NCBI GenBank assembly: GCA_964599885.1
Contig: CAZRHH010000007.1
Span: forward strand, 23,083 to 87,082
DNA from: CAZRHH01 sp964599885
GTDB taxonomy: Bacteria > Chloroflexota > Dehalococcoidia > DSTF01 > JACRBR01
DNA: 64,000 nucleotides
Direction of reading: 5' to 3'
The translations under genes were made by a program, and so were the position numbers. This document shows positions 1-6,712 of the stretch, piece by piece. A model generated the notes under the pieces. It was not told the DNA's origin and did no database searches. It saw only the letters and a program-made list of their open reading frames with translations. Numbering within the stretch: the stretch's first letter is position 1; each line of letters starts with the position of its first letter.

Positions 1-141
1 AACGTGCTGGTGCGGCTGGGGGCGGAGGAGGGCGAGCGGCGGTACAAGGCACGGTATGAGGTCGATGGGGATGGCGTGATCGAAATTGAGGATGCGCTGC
101 TGGCGCTCGGGGTGCCGACGTGCAGGCGCGGGCGTCGCTAG
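1..141 (+). CDS. C-terminal end of a secreted protein with an EF-hand/dockerin-like repeat (partial)
   Basis: Frame 1 is open from the window edge to a TAG at 139-141 and gives the last 46 residues of a protein whose start lies outside the window. The stretch around residues 19-36 (YEVDGDGVIEIEDALLAL) has the D-x-D-G-x-I-x-x-x-D calcium-loop spacing seen at the ends of dockerin-like or EF-hand exoproteins, similar to the end of the large protein at 10215-14006. No catalytic part is visible, so the function of the whole protein is unknown. The short Cys-Arg-rich tail may be read-through past the natural domain end. Confidence 0.6.
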   Translation, partial: NVLVRLGAEEGERRYKARYEVDGDGVIEIEDALLALGVPTCRRGRR

Positions 142-221
142 CGGGAGCTCGACGCGGTGTGAGTGTAGGGGCCGGCGTGATGTGCGCCGGCCCGAGGCGG
201 CAGACAGGCGAGGAGGTGAGC

Positions 222-785
222 ATGGCCCGCGTGCGACTGAACGAGACGGCAGACCTGCCTGAGGATCACCGCTGGCTGTTCGAGCGGATGGAGAAGCGCG
301 GCGGCGTGCTGAACATTTTTCGGGCGCTCTCGCACAGCCCGGAGGCGCTGCGGCGCTTCATGAAGTTTGGCAGCTACTTCCTGGAAGAGGGGAAGCTCGA
401 CGCGGGGTTGCGAGAACTGGCGATCCTGCGCGTCGGCATGCTCTGCGGTTCGCCGTACGAGTTTTCGCAGCACATCGCGTTTGGGCGCCGCGCCGGCCTC
501 ACCGACGGCCAAATCCGCGGCATCGCCAGCCCGAGTGTCGCGCTGTTCGAGCCGCAGCAGATGGCGGTGCTTGGCTACGCCGGCGAACTGACGACCAACG
601 CCCGCGCGTCCGGCGCCGCGTACGACGCCGTCGCGGCGTTCCTCAACGCCGAAGAGATCGTCGAACTGACGATGGTGATCGGCTTCTACAACATGGTGTC
701 GCGCACGCTCAACGCGCTCGACGTTGACGTCGATCCGGTCGCGCGTGCCGATTTGGACGCGTTGCAACTGCAAGTCGGCCCGTAG
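222..785 (+). CDS. Carboxymuconolactone decarboxylase family protein (AhpD-like fold)
   Basis: A 187-residue all-helical protein of the carboxymuconolactone decarboxylase family. The ATG at 222 is preceded by AGGAGGT at 211-217, which decides the start; an earlier in-frame start at 120 would add an Arg-rich leader with no family resemblance. The core runs from LRELAILRVG (about residue 65) through the EFSQH segment to the NMVSRTLNAL helix. A single Cys (MLCGS) precedes EFSQHI, so the CxxC redox pair of true AhpD is missing and peroxidase activity is not supported. Members of this subgroup occur in catabolic clusters, usually with unproven reactions. It stands alone, convergent with the SDR gene. 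Confidence 0.85.
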   Translation: MARVRLNETADLPEDHRWLFERMEKRGGVLNIFRALSHSPEALRRFMKFGSYFLEEGKLDAGLRELAILRVGMLCGSPYEFSQHIAFGRRAGLTDGQIRGIASPSVALFEPQQMAVLGYAGELTTNARASGAAYDAVAAFLNAEEIVELTMVIGFYNMVSRTLNALDVDVDPVARADLDALQLQVGP

Positions 786-825
786 CCCGCGGCCGACCGT
801 TGCGGCGGCGGTGCTTGCCGGCGCG

Positions 826-1782
826 TCACGCCTTTTCGGCGACGAGCTGTTCCGAGACGTCCCAGAGTTGTTTGGCGCGTTCGGGGTCGAGCGCGTAGGG
901 CATGACGCCCTGCATGGGGTTGTCGGCATTCCAGGGTCGGGCGATGGCGCAATCTTCGAGGTAGTGGCCGCCCTGGCCTTCGAGTTCGGGCGCGACGGCG
1001 GCCCAGATGGATGTGGCCGCGCCCTGCTCGGTGCTCTTGAAACGCGGGTTCGGGGTGCCGTACTCATCGATCCAGCCGAGGGCCACCTTCTCTTCGTTCG
1101 ACATGTGTTTCTGGAGTCCGGTCATGATGCCGCCGGGCATGACGGCGTTGGCGGTGATGCCATCAGCGGCGTGGCGGCGCGCCAGTTCGACGGCGAAGAG
1201 CGCGTTCGCGGTTTTCGACTGCCCGTAGGCCTGCCACGGATCGTACGGACGCTGGCGGAAGTTGATGTCGCTGAAGTCGATATCGGAGCGGCGGTGGCCG
1301 ATCGAGCTGAGGGCGACGACGCGGGCGTTGCCGGCGGCTTTCAGCGCGGGGAGCAGGCCCGTGGTGAGCGCGAAGTGGCCGATGTGGTTGGTGCCGAACT
1401 GCATTTCGATGCCGTCGGCGGTGTATGACTGCGGCGTGGCCATGACGCCGGCGTTGTTGATCAGGATGTGCAGCGGGTGCCCCTGTGCGACGTAGTTCTC
1501 GGCGAGGGAGCGGATGGATGCGAGCGATGCGAGATCGACGATGGCGGTGTCGATCGAGGCATCGGGGTTGTCGGTGCGGAGCGTCGCGGCGATCTCTTCG
1601 GCCTGCGCGGCGTTCCGTGCGGCGAGCGTGACGTGGGCGCCGGCGCTGGCGAGCGCGCGCACGGTCTCGACGCCGATGCCGGATGCGCCGCCGGTGACGA
1701 TCGCGTTCTTGCCGTGCAAATCGCGGCCTGCGATGACGTCGAGCGCGGTGGAGCGGGCGCCGAATGGTGATTGGGTCGTCAT
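826..1782 (-). CDS. Short-chain dehydrogenase/reductase (retinol/protochlorophyllide reductase-like)
   Basis: An NAD(P)-dependent SDR oxidoreductase of 318 residues counted from MTTQSPFG at 1782. A longer reading from 1881 would begin inside an intergenic repeat and is rejected. The Rossmann dinucleotide motif TGGASGIG is at about residues 30-37, the structural NNAG motif follows, the catalytic Ser lies in ALSSIGHR, and YGQSK supplies the Tyr and Lys. The long insert after the active site and the C-terminal WDVSEQL helix resemble the retinol dehydrogenase/WW-oxidoreductase branch of SDRs. The substrate cannot be told from sequence. It ends 40 bp from the convergent carboxymuconolactone decarboxylase gene. 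Confidence 0.9.
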   Translation of the reverse strand: MTTQSPFGARSTALDVIAGRDLHGKNAIVTGGASGIGVETVRALASAGAHVTLAARNAAQAEEIAATLRTDNPDASIDTAIVDLASLASIRSLAENYVAQGHPLHILINNAGVMATPQSYTADGIEMQFGTNHIGHFALTTGLLPALKAAGNARVVALSSIGHRRSDIDFSDINFRQRPYDPWQAYGQSKTANALFAVELARRHAADGITANAVMPGGIMTGLQKHMSNEEKVALGWIDEYGTPNPRFKSTEQGAATSIWAAVAPELEGQGGHYLEDCAIARPWNADNPMQGVMPYALDPERAKQLWDVSEQLVAEKA

Positions 1783-1866
1783 GATGTTGCGCTTTCGGGT
1801 TTGCAGTTCTGGTGAATGATTGTGCTGTTGGAGATGGATGTTGGTCAAGCGATTCGGAGCGCGGTT

Positions 1867-1902
1867 GAACCACAGAGGCACAGAGGCACAGAGGCGCGGA
1901 GG
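1867..1902. repeat. CACAGAGG-type dispersed intergenic repeat
   Basis: Three tandem CACAGAGG units follow TTGAACCA. The same motif recurs at 15395-15428, 47166-47195 and, in reverse orientation, at 16009-16084, with a CAAAGG variant at 29025-29064. It is followed by a purine-rich GGAGGTGGGAGG tract to about 1935. The whole gap 1783-1944 between the SDR and hydrolase genes is made of this material and I see no gene in it. Confidence 0.8.
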
Positions 1903-1944
1903 GGTGTTTGGACGTTGGAGGTGGGAGGTGGGAGGTTAGTTCTC

Positions 1945-2715
1945 TTAGAAGGTGTGATTCGCCAGCCAGTCTTTGATGGCGGCGGTGACGGCTTCGGGTT
2001 GCTCCAGCGTGGTGATGTGGGCGGCGTTGGGGATGGTGACGAGATCGGCGTTCGGGATGGCGGACGCCATCTGTTCGGCGTCGGCGGGCGGCGTGATCGG
2101 GTCGTCGGCGCCGACGATGATGAGCGTGGGGACGGCGATGCGCGGGAGATCGCCGAGCGATGACGGGCGTTCGGCCATGGCGGTGAGCGCGCCGACGATG
2201 CCTTCGAGCGTGGCGCCGGCCTCCACATCGCGCACCGCCTGCACGACGCCGGGGCGATCGGCGAGCGTTGCGGGCGTGACGAGGCGCGGCAGCATCGCTG
2301 CGATGACGATCTGTTTGCCTTCGGACTGGGCGCGCTCCGCCATCGCGTAGCGGCCCTGCTTCTGCTCGTCCGTGTCGGCAGCGGCCTTCGTGTCGGCGAG
2401 GATCAGACCCGCGACGCGCTCCGCGTAGAGACGCAGGAACGCGAACGCGACGTAGCCGCCCATCGAGAAGCCGGTGAGGATGACGCGTTGCACGCTGAGT
2501 TCATCGAGCAGTTCGCGCAGGCCGGCGGCGTAGGCGTCCATCGATTTCGCGGCGCCGGGCGTGCGGCCGAATCCCGGCAGGTCGGGCGCGATGACGCGGC
2601 GTGACTTGCTGAGGGCGTCGATCTGCGGGCGCCACATGCCGGACGTGAACGGAAAGCCGTGAACGAGCAGCAGGGGCGGGTCGCCCGTGCCGTGCGATTC
2701 GTGTGCGAGTGTCAT
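1945..2715 (-). CDS. Alpha/beta hydrolase
   Basis: A 256-residue alpha/beta-hydrolase fold enzyme. The oxyanion-side HGFPF motif is at about residues 19-23, the nucleophile elbow GFSMGG carries the catalytic Ser near residue 97, an acid candidate lies in VGADDPITP, and the catalytic His is in NAAHIT near the C terminus. The family covers esterases, C-C hydrolases and 3-oxoadipate enol-lactonase, and the sequence resembles the small soluble lactonase/esterase group. The ATG overlaps the stop of gmk by 4 nt (ATGA at 2712-2715), so the two are translationally coupled although functionally unrelated. Confidence 0.9.
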   Translation of the reverse strand: MTLAHESHGTGDPPLLLVHGFPFTSGMWRPQIDALSKSRRVIAPDLPGFGRTPGAAKSMDAYAAGLRELLDELSVQRVILTGFSMGGYVAFAFLRLYAERVAGLILADTKAAADTDEQKQGRYAMAERAQSEGKQIVIAAMLPRLVTPATLADRPGVVQAVRDVEAGATLEGIVGALTAMAERPSSLGDLPRIAVPTLIIVGADDPITPPADAEQMASAIPNADLVTIPNAAHITTLEQPEAVTAAIKDWLANHTF

Positions 2716-3341
2716 GTGGCCGTCTCCTTCGTCGCGGTGTTGTTGTTGAGCGCGCGCTCGGTGGCGAGGATCGCGATCAGGGCGTCGACGGTCGCGTCGA
2801 GCTTGCCGGGCTCGTTGACGATGACGTGCTCGAATTCGCCGCTGCGCGCCATTTCGTCGAACGCGGTTGCGAGGCGGCGGGCGATGCGCTCTTCGTCGTC
2901 GGAGCCGCGGGCGCGGATGCGCGCTTCGATCTCATCGAGCGACGACGGCGCGATGAACACGAGTACAGCGTCGGGCATGAGCCGCTTGATCGACGCGGCG
3001 CCCTGCACATCGGTGCGGACGTAGACGTCGAGACTGGCGGCGAGCTGTTCGAGCACCTGCGCGCGCGGGACGCCGGAGCGGTGACCGTAGACGACGGCGT
3101 GTTCGAGCAGGCCGTCGCTTTCGATCAGCGCGTCGAACTGCGCGTCGGAGACGAAGTAGTAGTCGACGCCGTCGCGCTCGTTGTCGCGGGGCGGGCGTGT
3201 GGTGCAGGTGATGACGCGATGGAAGCGATGGCCGCGGAGCGCGAGTTCGTCGAGGACGGCGTCTTTGCCGGCGCCGGAGGGGCCGGAGAGGACGACGAAG
3301 AGTGGCGATTCGGCGGGGGGGTCGTATGTGTTGTTGGTCAT
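2712..3341 (-). CDS. gmk: Guanylate kinase
   Basis: Phosphorylates GMP to GDP with ATP in purine nucleotide metabolism. About 209 residues from MTNNTYDPP at 3341; an ATG five codons earlier (3356) is also possible and neither has a strong ribosome site. The P-loop reads GPSGAGKDAV, so the usual Ser/Thr after the Lys is Asp. The GMP-binding TTRPPRDNERDGVDYYFV segment follows at about residues 45-63, with the adenine-side IRARGSDDEERIARR near residue 140. The rest of the protein is full length and typical, so it is probably functional. It is the first gene of a pair with the alpha/beta hydrolase. Confidence 0.92.
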   Translation of the reverse strand: MTNNTYDPPAESPLFVVLSGPSGAGKDAVLDELALRGHRFHRVITCTTRPPRDNERDGVDYYFVSDAQFDALIESDGLLEHAVVYGHRSGVPRAQVLEQLAASLDVYVRTDVQGAASIKRLMPDAVLVFIAPSSLDEIEARIRARGSDDEERIARRLATAFDEMARSGEFEHVIVNEPGKLDATVDALIAILATERALNNNTATKETAT

Positions 3342-3358
3342 CGTTCGTACCCGCATGA

Positions 3359-3381
3359 CACGGGCTGAAAGCCCGTGCCAC
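3359..3381 (-). repeat. REP-like hairpin, family B (5'-GTGG end)
   Basis: CACGGGCT-gaa-AGCCCGTG forms an 8-bp hairpin followed by CCAC, so on the minus strand it reads GTGG and then the hairpin. The same core occurs at 3422-3445, 17344-17366, 17487-17509 and 25223-25245. It sits immediately upstream of gmk. Confidence 0.75.
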
Positions 3382-3421
3382 AGTTATCTGGATGCGACGG
3401 TCTTGACTGAATTCCACGCCC

Positions 3422-3445
3422 GCGCGGGCTGAAAGCCCGCGCTAC
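3422..3445 (-). repeat. REP-like hairpin, family B (5'-GTAG end)
   Basis: GCGCGGGCT-gaa-AGCCCGCGC, a 9-bp hairpin followed by CTAC, reads 5'-GTAG plus hairpin on the minus strand. It lies between aroA and gmk, 40 bp from another copy of the same core. Confidence 0.75.
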
Positions 3446-3518
3446 GATAAGGAATCGATGCTTCAGTTTGCGGCAGCGTGGAGAAGCTTGTCGTGATGAA
3501 GCCACTTTCGTCACGCGG

Positions 3519-4817
3519 TCACTCGCTGAGCTGTTCGAGGTGTTGCCAGAAGTCAGGATAGGAGACGGCGACGGCTTCCGCTTCGTCGATGCGGACGTCG
3601 CCGCTGCCGGCGAGCGCGGCGGCGGCGAGCGCCATCGCGAGGCGGTGGTCACCGAACGATCCGACGTTGCCGCCGGCCGGGGGCGTGCCTCCTTCGATGA
3701 CCATGCCGTCGTCGCGGGCGCTGATGCCGACGCCGAGCGCCGATAGCTGCGACACGGTGGTGGCGATGCGGTCGGATTCCTTCACGCGCAGTTCCGCAGC
3801 GTCGCGGATCGTCGTCGGGCCGTGGGCGAAGGCGGCGGCGACGGCGAGCGCGGGGATCTCGTCCATCATGCGGACGATCAGGTCGCCTTCGGCAGTGACG
3901 CCGCGCAGTTCGGACGAACGCACGACGATGTCGGCGACGGGTTCGCCGGCGACGGTGCGCTCTTCCTCGATCGCGAGATCGGCGCCCATGGCGCGCAGCA
4001 CCTCGATGATGCCGGTGCGCGTGGGATTCATGCCGACGCCGGTGAGGTGGATCTCGGCGTCGGGGTGGACGCTGGCGGCGACCATCCAGAACGCGGCGGC
4101 GGAGATGTCGTTCGGGACGCGCAGCGAAAGCGCGGTGAGGCGCCCGCCGGGCGTGAGGCGGATGGCGGGGCCTTCGCGGCCGATCTGCGCGCCCATGGCG
4201 GCGAGCATGCGTTCGGTGTGATCGCGGCTCGGCTGCTGTTCTTCGACGATCGTGTCGCCTTCGGCGTACAGGCCGGCGAGCAGGATCGCGGACTTCGTCT
4301 GGGCGCTGGCTTCGGGGAGGCGGTAGCGGATGCCGCGGAGGTTGCCGCCATCGATCGACAGCGGCGCGAAACGGCCGTCGTCGCGGCCGTGTACGCGCGC
4401 GCCCATCTCACGCAACGGCGTCGTGACGCGCGCCATCGGCCGCTTCCGCAGCGAGGCGTCGCCGGTGAGGACGCTGTGGAACGGCTGGCCGGCGAGGACG
4501 CCGGACATGAGGCGCATCGTCGTGCCGGAGTTGCCGCAATCGAGCACGGCGTCCGGTTCGCGGAGGCCATCGATGCCGCATCCGTTGATCGATAGGACAG
4601 GCGTTTCGCCTGAGGTGTCGAGTGTGTAGTCGGCGCCGAGCGCGCGGAGGACGCTGAGCGTCGAGATGCAGTCTTCGCCGGGGAGGAAGTTGTGTACGGT
4701 GGCTTCGCCATCGGCGAGCGCGTTGAGGATGGCGGCGCGGTGCGAGATCGACTTGTCGCCGGGGACGGCGATGGTGCCGTGGAGGCGTTTCGCGGGAGTG
4801 ACGGTGCGGGTGGTCAT
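3519..4817 (-). CDS. aroA: 3-phosphoshikimate 1-carboxyvinyltransferase (EPSP synthase)
   Basis: Condenses shikimate-3-phosphate with phosphoenolpyruvate in the shikimate pathway. 432 residues from MTTRTVTPAK at 4817; the upstream in-frame extension is repeat-derived (RPPISDLRSP) and is excluded. Visible family motifs are GDKSISHRA at about residue 22 (substrate Lys and Ser), NSGTTMRL near 92, the basic PEP-loop RVKESDRIAT near 345 and DHRLAMA near 392. Length matches the family of about 430. It is a lone gene here, although tyrA of the same aromatic pathway lies 2 kb away on the same strand, separated by the APH gene. Confidence 0.95.
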   Translation of the reverse strand: MTTRTVTPAKRLHGTIAVPGDKSISHRAAILNALADGEATVHNFLPGEDCISTLSVLRALGADYTLDTSGETPVLSINGCGIDGLREPDAVLDCGNSGTTMRLMSGVLAGQPFHSVLTGDASLRKRPMARVTTPLREMGARVHGRDDGRFAPLSIDGGNLRGIRYRLPEASAQTKSAILLAGLYAEGDTIVEEQQPSRDHTERMLAAMGAQIGREGPAIRLTPGGRLTALSLRVPNDISAAAFWMVAASVHPDAEIHLTGVGMNPTRTGIIEVLRAMGADLAIEEERTVAGEPVADIVVRSSELRGVTAEGDLIVRMMDEIPALAVAAAFAHGPTTIRDAAELRVKESDRIATTVSQLSALGVGISARDDGMVIEGGTPPAGGNVGSFGDHRLAMALAAAALAGSGDVRIDEAEAVAVSYPDFWQHLEQLSE

Positions 4818-4920
4818 GCTGGTAGTGTAGATGGTCGTGGGTCTTGGGTCGCTGGTGGGAGATCGGAGATCGGAGATCGGAGGCCGGAGGCCGGAGGGTC
4901 GTCGTCGGTTGGCGCGTGGG

Positions 4921-5087
4921 CGGAGCTGAAGCTCCGCGGCTACATTTCGCTTCGGGGTGGATTCGGTGGTCGTGCTGCACGGCGGCGACGGCACAGCACG
5001 CTGTGCCGCTACGGGAGATTCGATGTGGCGCGGGCGATTCGACAGTGCTTGGCCGGATCGACGGGGCCCGGCAAGCGGGGCCCCTAC
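4921..5087 (-). repeat. Cluster of three different REP-like hairpins, each ending in CTAC
   Basis: Three hairpins of unrelated stem sequence lie in a row: 4921-4943 (CGGAGCT-gA-AGCTCCG), 4989-5012 (CGGCACAGC-ac-GCTGTGCCG) and 5063-5087 (GGGGCCC-ggcaagcg-GGGCCCC). Each is followed by CTAC within a few bases, so on the minus strand each begins with 5'-GTAG. The first is preceded by a purine-rich tract (GGAGATCGGAGATCGGAGG, about 4858-4900). Nothing in 4818-5110 looks coding. Confidence 0.7.
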
Positions 5088-5118
5088 TAGCTGTAAGAGA
5101 TCCGACGTAAAGATTGAG

Positions 5119-5149
5119 TTGGTCTGCGCCGGTATGGGTGCGGTATAAT
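5119..5149 (+). promoter_or_regulatory. Sigma-70-type promoter for the small RNA at 5155
   Basis: A perfect -10 hexamer TATAAT at 5144-5149 has TTGGTC (5119-5124) upstream with a long 19-nt spacer. The predicted transcription start at about 5155-5157 coincides with the first base of a 9-bp stem, which supports the call. Confidence 0.55.
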
Positions 5150-5154
5150 CGTGG

Positions 5155-5285
5155 TGCGCCAGAGAAGAACAGGGTGGCCCTTCGGAGACGGGGGGGCGGG
5201 ATCATTGCTAGAGATTCCACGAGTGTTCCGAGCCATCTGGCGCATTGAGGTAACGTCCGCTCAACAGGCGGGCGTTTCTTGTTTT
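5155..5285 (+). ncRNA. Candidate free-standing structured small RNA with intrinsic terminator
   Basis: About 130 nt. TGCGCCAGA at 5155-5163 pairs perfectly with TCTGGCGCA at 5236-5244, closing an 81-nt domain. A terminator follows: ACGTCCGC (5253-5260) pairs with GCGGGCGT (5268-5275) with one G-U pair, then a T-rich run TTCTTGTTTTT. No start codon with a ribosome site and no reading frame fits the interval. I could not match it to SRP RNA (no GGAAG apical motif), tmRNA, 6S (too short) or a T-box. The next open frame begins 250 nt downstream after a separate promoter, so it appears to be an independent transcript rather than a leader. Confidence 0.5.
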
Positions 5286-5311
5286 TCGCGCGCTGGCTGC
5301 GGCACGACGAT

Positions 5312-5334
5312 GGCACAGCAAGCTGTGCCGCCAC
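5312..5334 (-). repeat. REP-like hairpin, family D
   Basis: GGCACAGC-aa-GCTGTGCC, an 8-bp hairpin, followed by CCAC after two bases. Same family as 4989-5012 and 26795-26817. Confidence 0.65.
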
Positions 5335-5372
5335 AGTGTGGTGCGCGTTCTTTTCTTGTCACACGGCGGGTG

Positions 5373-5401
5373 TTGACGGTTTATGCGTTCGGTGCTATGT
5401 T
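5373..5401 (+). promoter_or_regulatory. Promoter of the APH-family gene
   Basis: TTGACG at 5373-5378 and TATGTT at 5396-5401 are separated by exactly 17 nt. Expected start at about 5408 leaves a 130-nt untranslated leader before the GTG at 5538. Confidence 0.6.
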
Positions 5402-5452
5402 CGTCGCCAGCGCTCCAGGGGTAAGCGCCGAGACTCGCCGGAAGGCTTGAAG

Positions 5453-5532
5453 CCACCTCTCTTATCAGGATTCGGGTGACGGACACGTTGCCCGCATCCC
5501 GCCCGTGCGAGTCCGGGCGAAATGAGAGGTGG
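5453..5532 (+). promoter_or_regulatory. Candidate riboswitch-like three-way junction sequestering the ribosome site
   Basis: CCACCTCTC (5453-5461) is perfectly complementary to GAGAGGTGG (5524-5532), and the latter is the Shine-Dalgarno sequence of the gene starting at 5538. Inside this 9-bp P1 stem are two further hairpins: P2 5468-5499 (GGAT-t-CGGG ... CCCG-c-ATCC) and P3 5501-5518 (GCCCG ... CGGGC). The unpaired linkers TTATCA and GAAAT complete a compact three-way junction. Such an architecture would block translation unless P1 is opened. I do not recognise the class. Confidence 0.5.
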
Positions 5533-5537
5533 TCGCC

Positions 5538-6701
5538 GTGAAGAAACTCCCCGAGAACCCCAGTCTTAGTCACTTGCGTCAACAGGCGAAAGATCTTCAT
5601 TCGGAGATCCGTACCGTCACGCCCGATGCATCGCTTGCGGATGCACAGGTGGCGCTGGCAGAGCAGTACGGCTTTCGTTCGTGGACTGATCTGAAAGCCG
5701 AGGCGGAGCGGCGGCGCGCGGCGATCGAATGCGCCGATCCGGCGCTGGCGCACGCGATCGCGGAGACGTTCGCGTTGGGTGACGTCGTCGCGCCGATGCT
5801 CCCCGTTGAGCGTGGCGCGATGTCGCGGGCGTGGTCGCTCGAGACCGATCGGGGCCGCTGGTCGATCAGCGAGTTGTTCAAGTGGGTGCGGCTCGACGCC
5901 GTCGCGGCCGGCGTGACGCTGCTTGAGGCGGCGATCGCGGCGGGCGTGAAGGCGCCGAAGCCCGTTCGGAGCAAGAGGGACGATGTCGTCCAGGCCGTCG
6001 ATGGCAAGAACTGGCGTGTGTACGAGTGGATGACGTTCGGGCCGGCGCCGAGCAAGCCTGTCGGCACCGCAGCGGCGGCGGCGATGGGACGCACGCTGGC
6101 GACGCTGCATGGGTTGGCGCTCGACGCACCGGGTGAGGTCTCGCCGTGGCTGACGTCGCGCGTTTCGGAAGAGAACTGGCGCAGGCTCGCTGGTGCGGCG
6201 CAGGCTCCGGGCGCGAGTTGGGCGCCGGCGCTGACGGCGGCGATTCCGGCACTCGTTGACGTTGCAACGATCGCAAGCGGCGGCGACGAACCGGCGATCT
6301 TGTGTCATTGCGACCTGACGCCGGGGAATGTGCGGATGGCCGGCCATGACGCGGTGGTGGTGCTCGATTGGGAGAACGCGGGTGCGCTGCCGCCGCGCTG
6401 GGAGTTGGGCTACGTGCTGGCACAGTGGGCGATGGCGCCGGGCGACCAGGTGAACGACGCGGCGGTGCGGGCGCTGGTGGATGCGTATCGGGATGGCGGC
6501 GGGATGACGGGCGAGTTGGATCTCTCGATGTTCGCGGCGTCGATCTCGGCAGCGCAGAACTGGACATCGAGCCGGGTGTTGCGCGCGCTGAACGGGGATG
6601 ATGCGGGCGAGCAGAAGCGGGCGATCGCGGAATTGCCGGGTTTGCTGGCGCATCCGGTGTCGCGGGAGCGGCTGGAGCGGGTGTTGTCGGCGATCGGGTG
6701 A
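5538..6701 (+). CDS. Aminoglycoside phosphotransferase (APH)-fold protein with N-terminal helical domain
   Basis: A 387-residue protein. The GTG at 5538 is chosen because GAGAGGTGG ends 6 nt upstream and the product then starts MKKLPENPSL. Residues 5-50 form a helical module (LRQQAKDL ... EQYGFRSWTDL) found at the head of several uncharacterised proteins. The rest is an APH/choline-kinase fold: HCDLTPGN (catalytic loop, about residues 256-263) and VLDWENAG (metal-binding Asp, about 276). Such proteins phosphorylate hydroxyls of small molecules or antibiotics; the substrate here is unknown and resistance is not established. Translation is probably controlled by the hairpin leader at 5453-5532. 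Confidence 0.8.
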   Translation: MKKLPENPSLSHLRQQAKDLHSEIRTVTPDASLADAQVALAEQYGFRSWTDLKAEAERRRAAIECADPALAHAIAETFALGDVVAPMLPVERGAMSRAWSLETDRGRWSISELFKWVRLDAVAAGVTLLEAAIAAGVKAPKPVRSKRDDVVQAVDGKNWRVYEWMTFGPAPSKPVGTAAAAAMGRTLATLHGLALDAPGEVSPWLTSRVSEENWRRLAGAAQAPGASWAPALTAAIPALVDVATIASGGDEPAILCHCDLTPGNVRMAGHDAVVVLDWENAGALPPRWELGYVLAQWAMAPGDQVNDAAVRALVDAYRDGGGMTGELDLSMFAASISAAQNWTSSRVLRALNGDDAGEQKRAIAELPGLLAHPVSRERLERVLSAIG

Positions 6702-6712
6702 GGGTGCGAGCG

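Noticed and set aside
4818..4994. N-terminal extension of aroA
   Set aside because: The extra residues come from a GGAGATCGGAG repeat and EPSP synthase motifs begin right after the MTTRTV start.
5155..5285. T-box or SRP RNA identity for the small RNA
   Set aside because: An AGGGTGG string is present but in the wrong place for a T-box antiterminator, and the SRP GGAAG apical motif is absent.
5453..5532. SAM-I riboswitch
   Set aside because: CTCTTATCA resembles its start, but the following GGxGGAGGGAxxGGCCC core is missing and the stem order differs.
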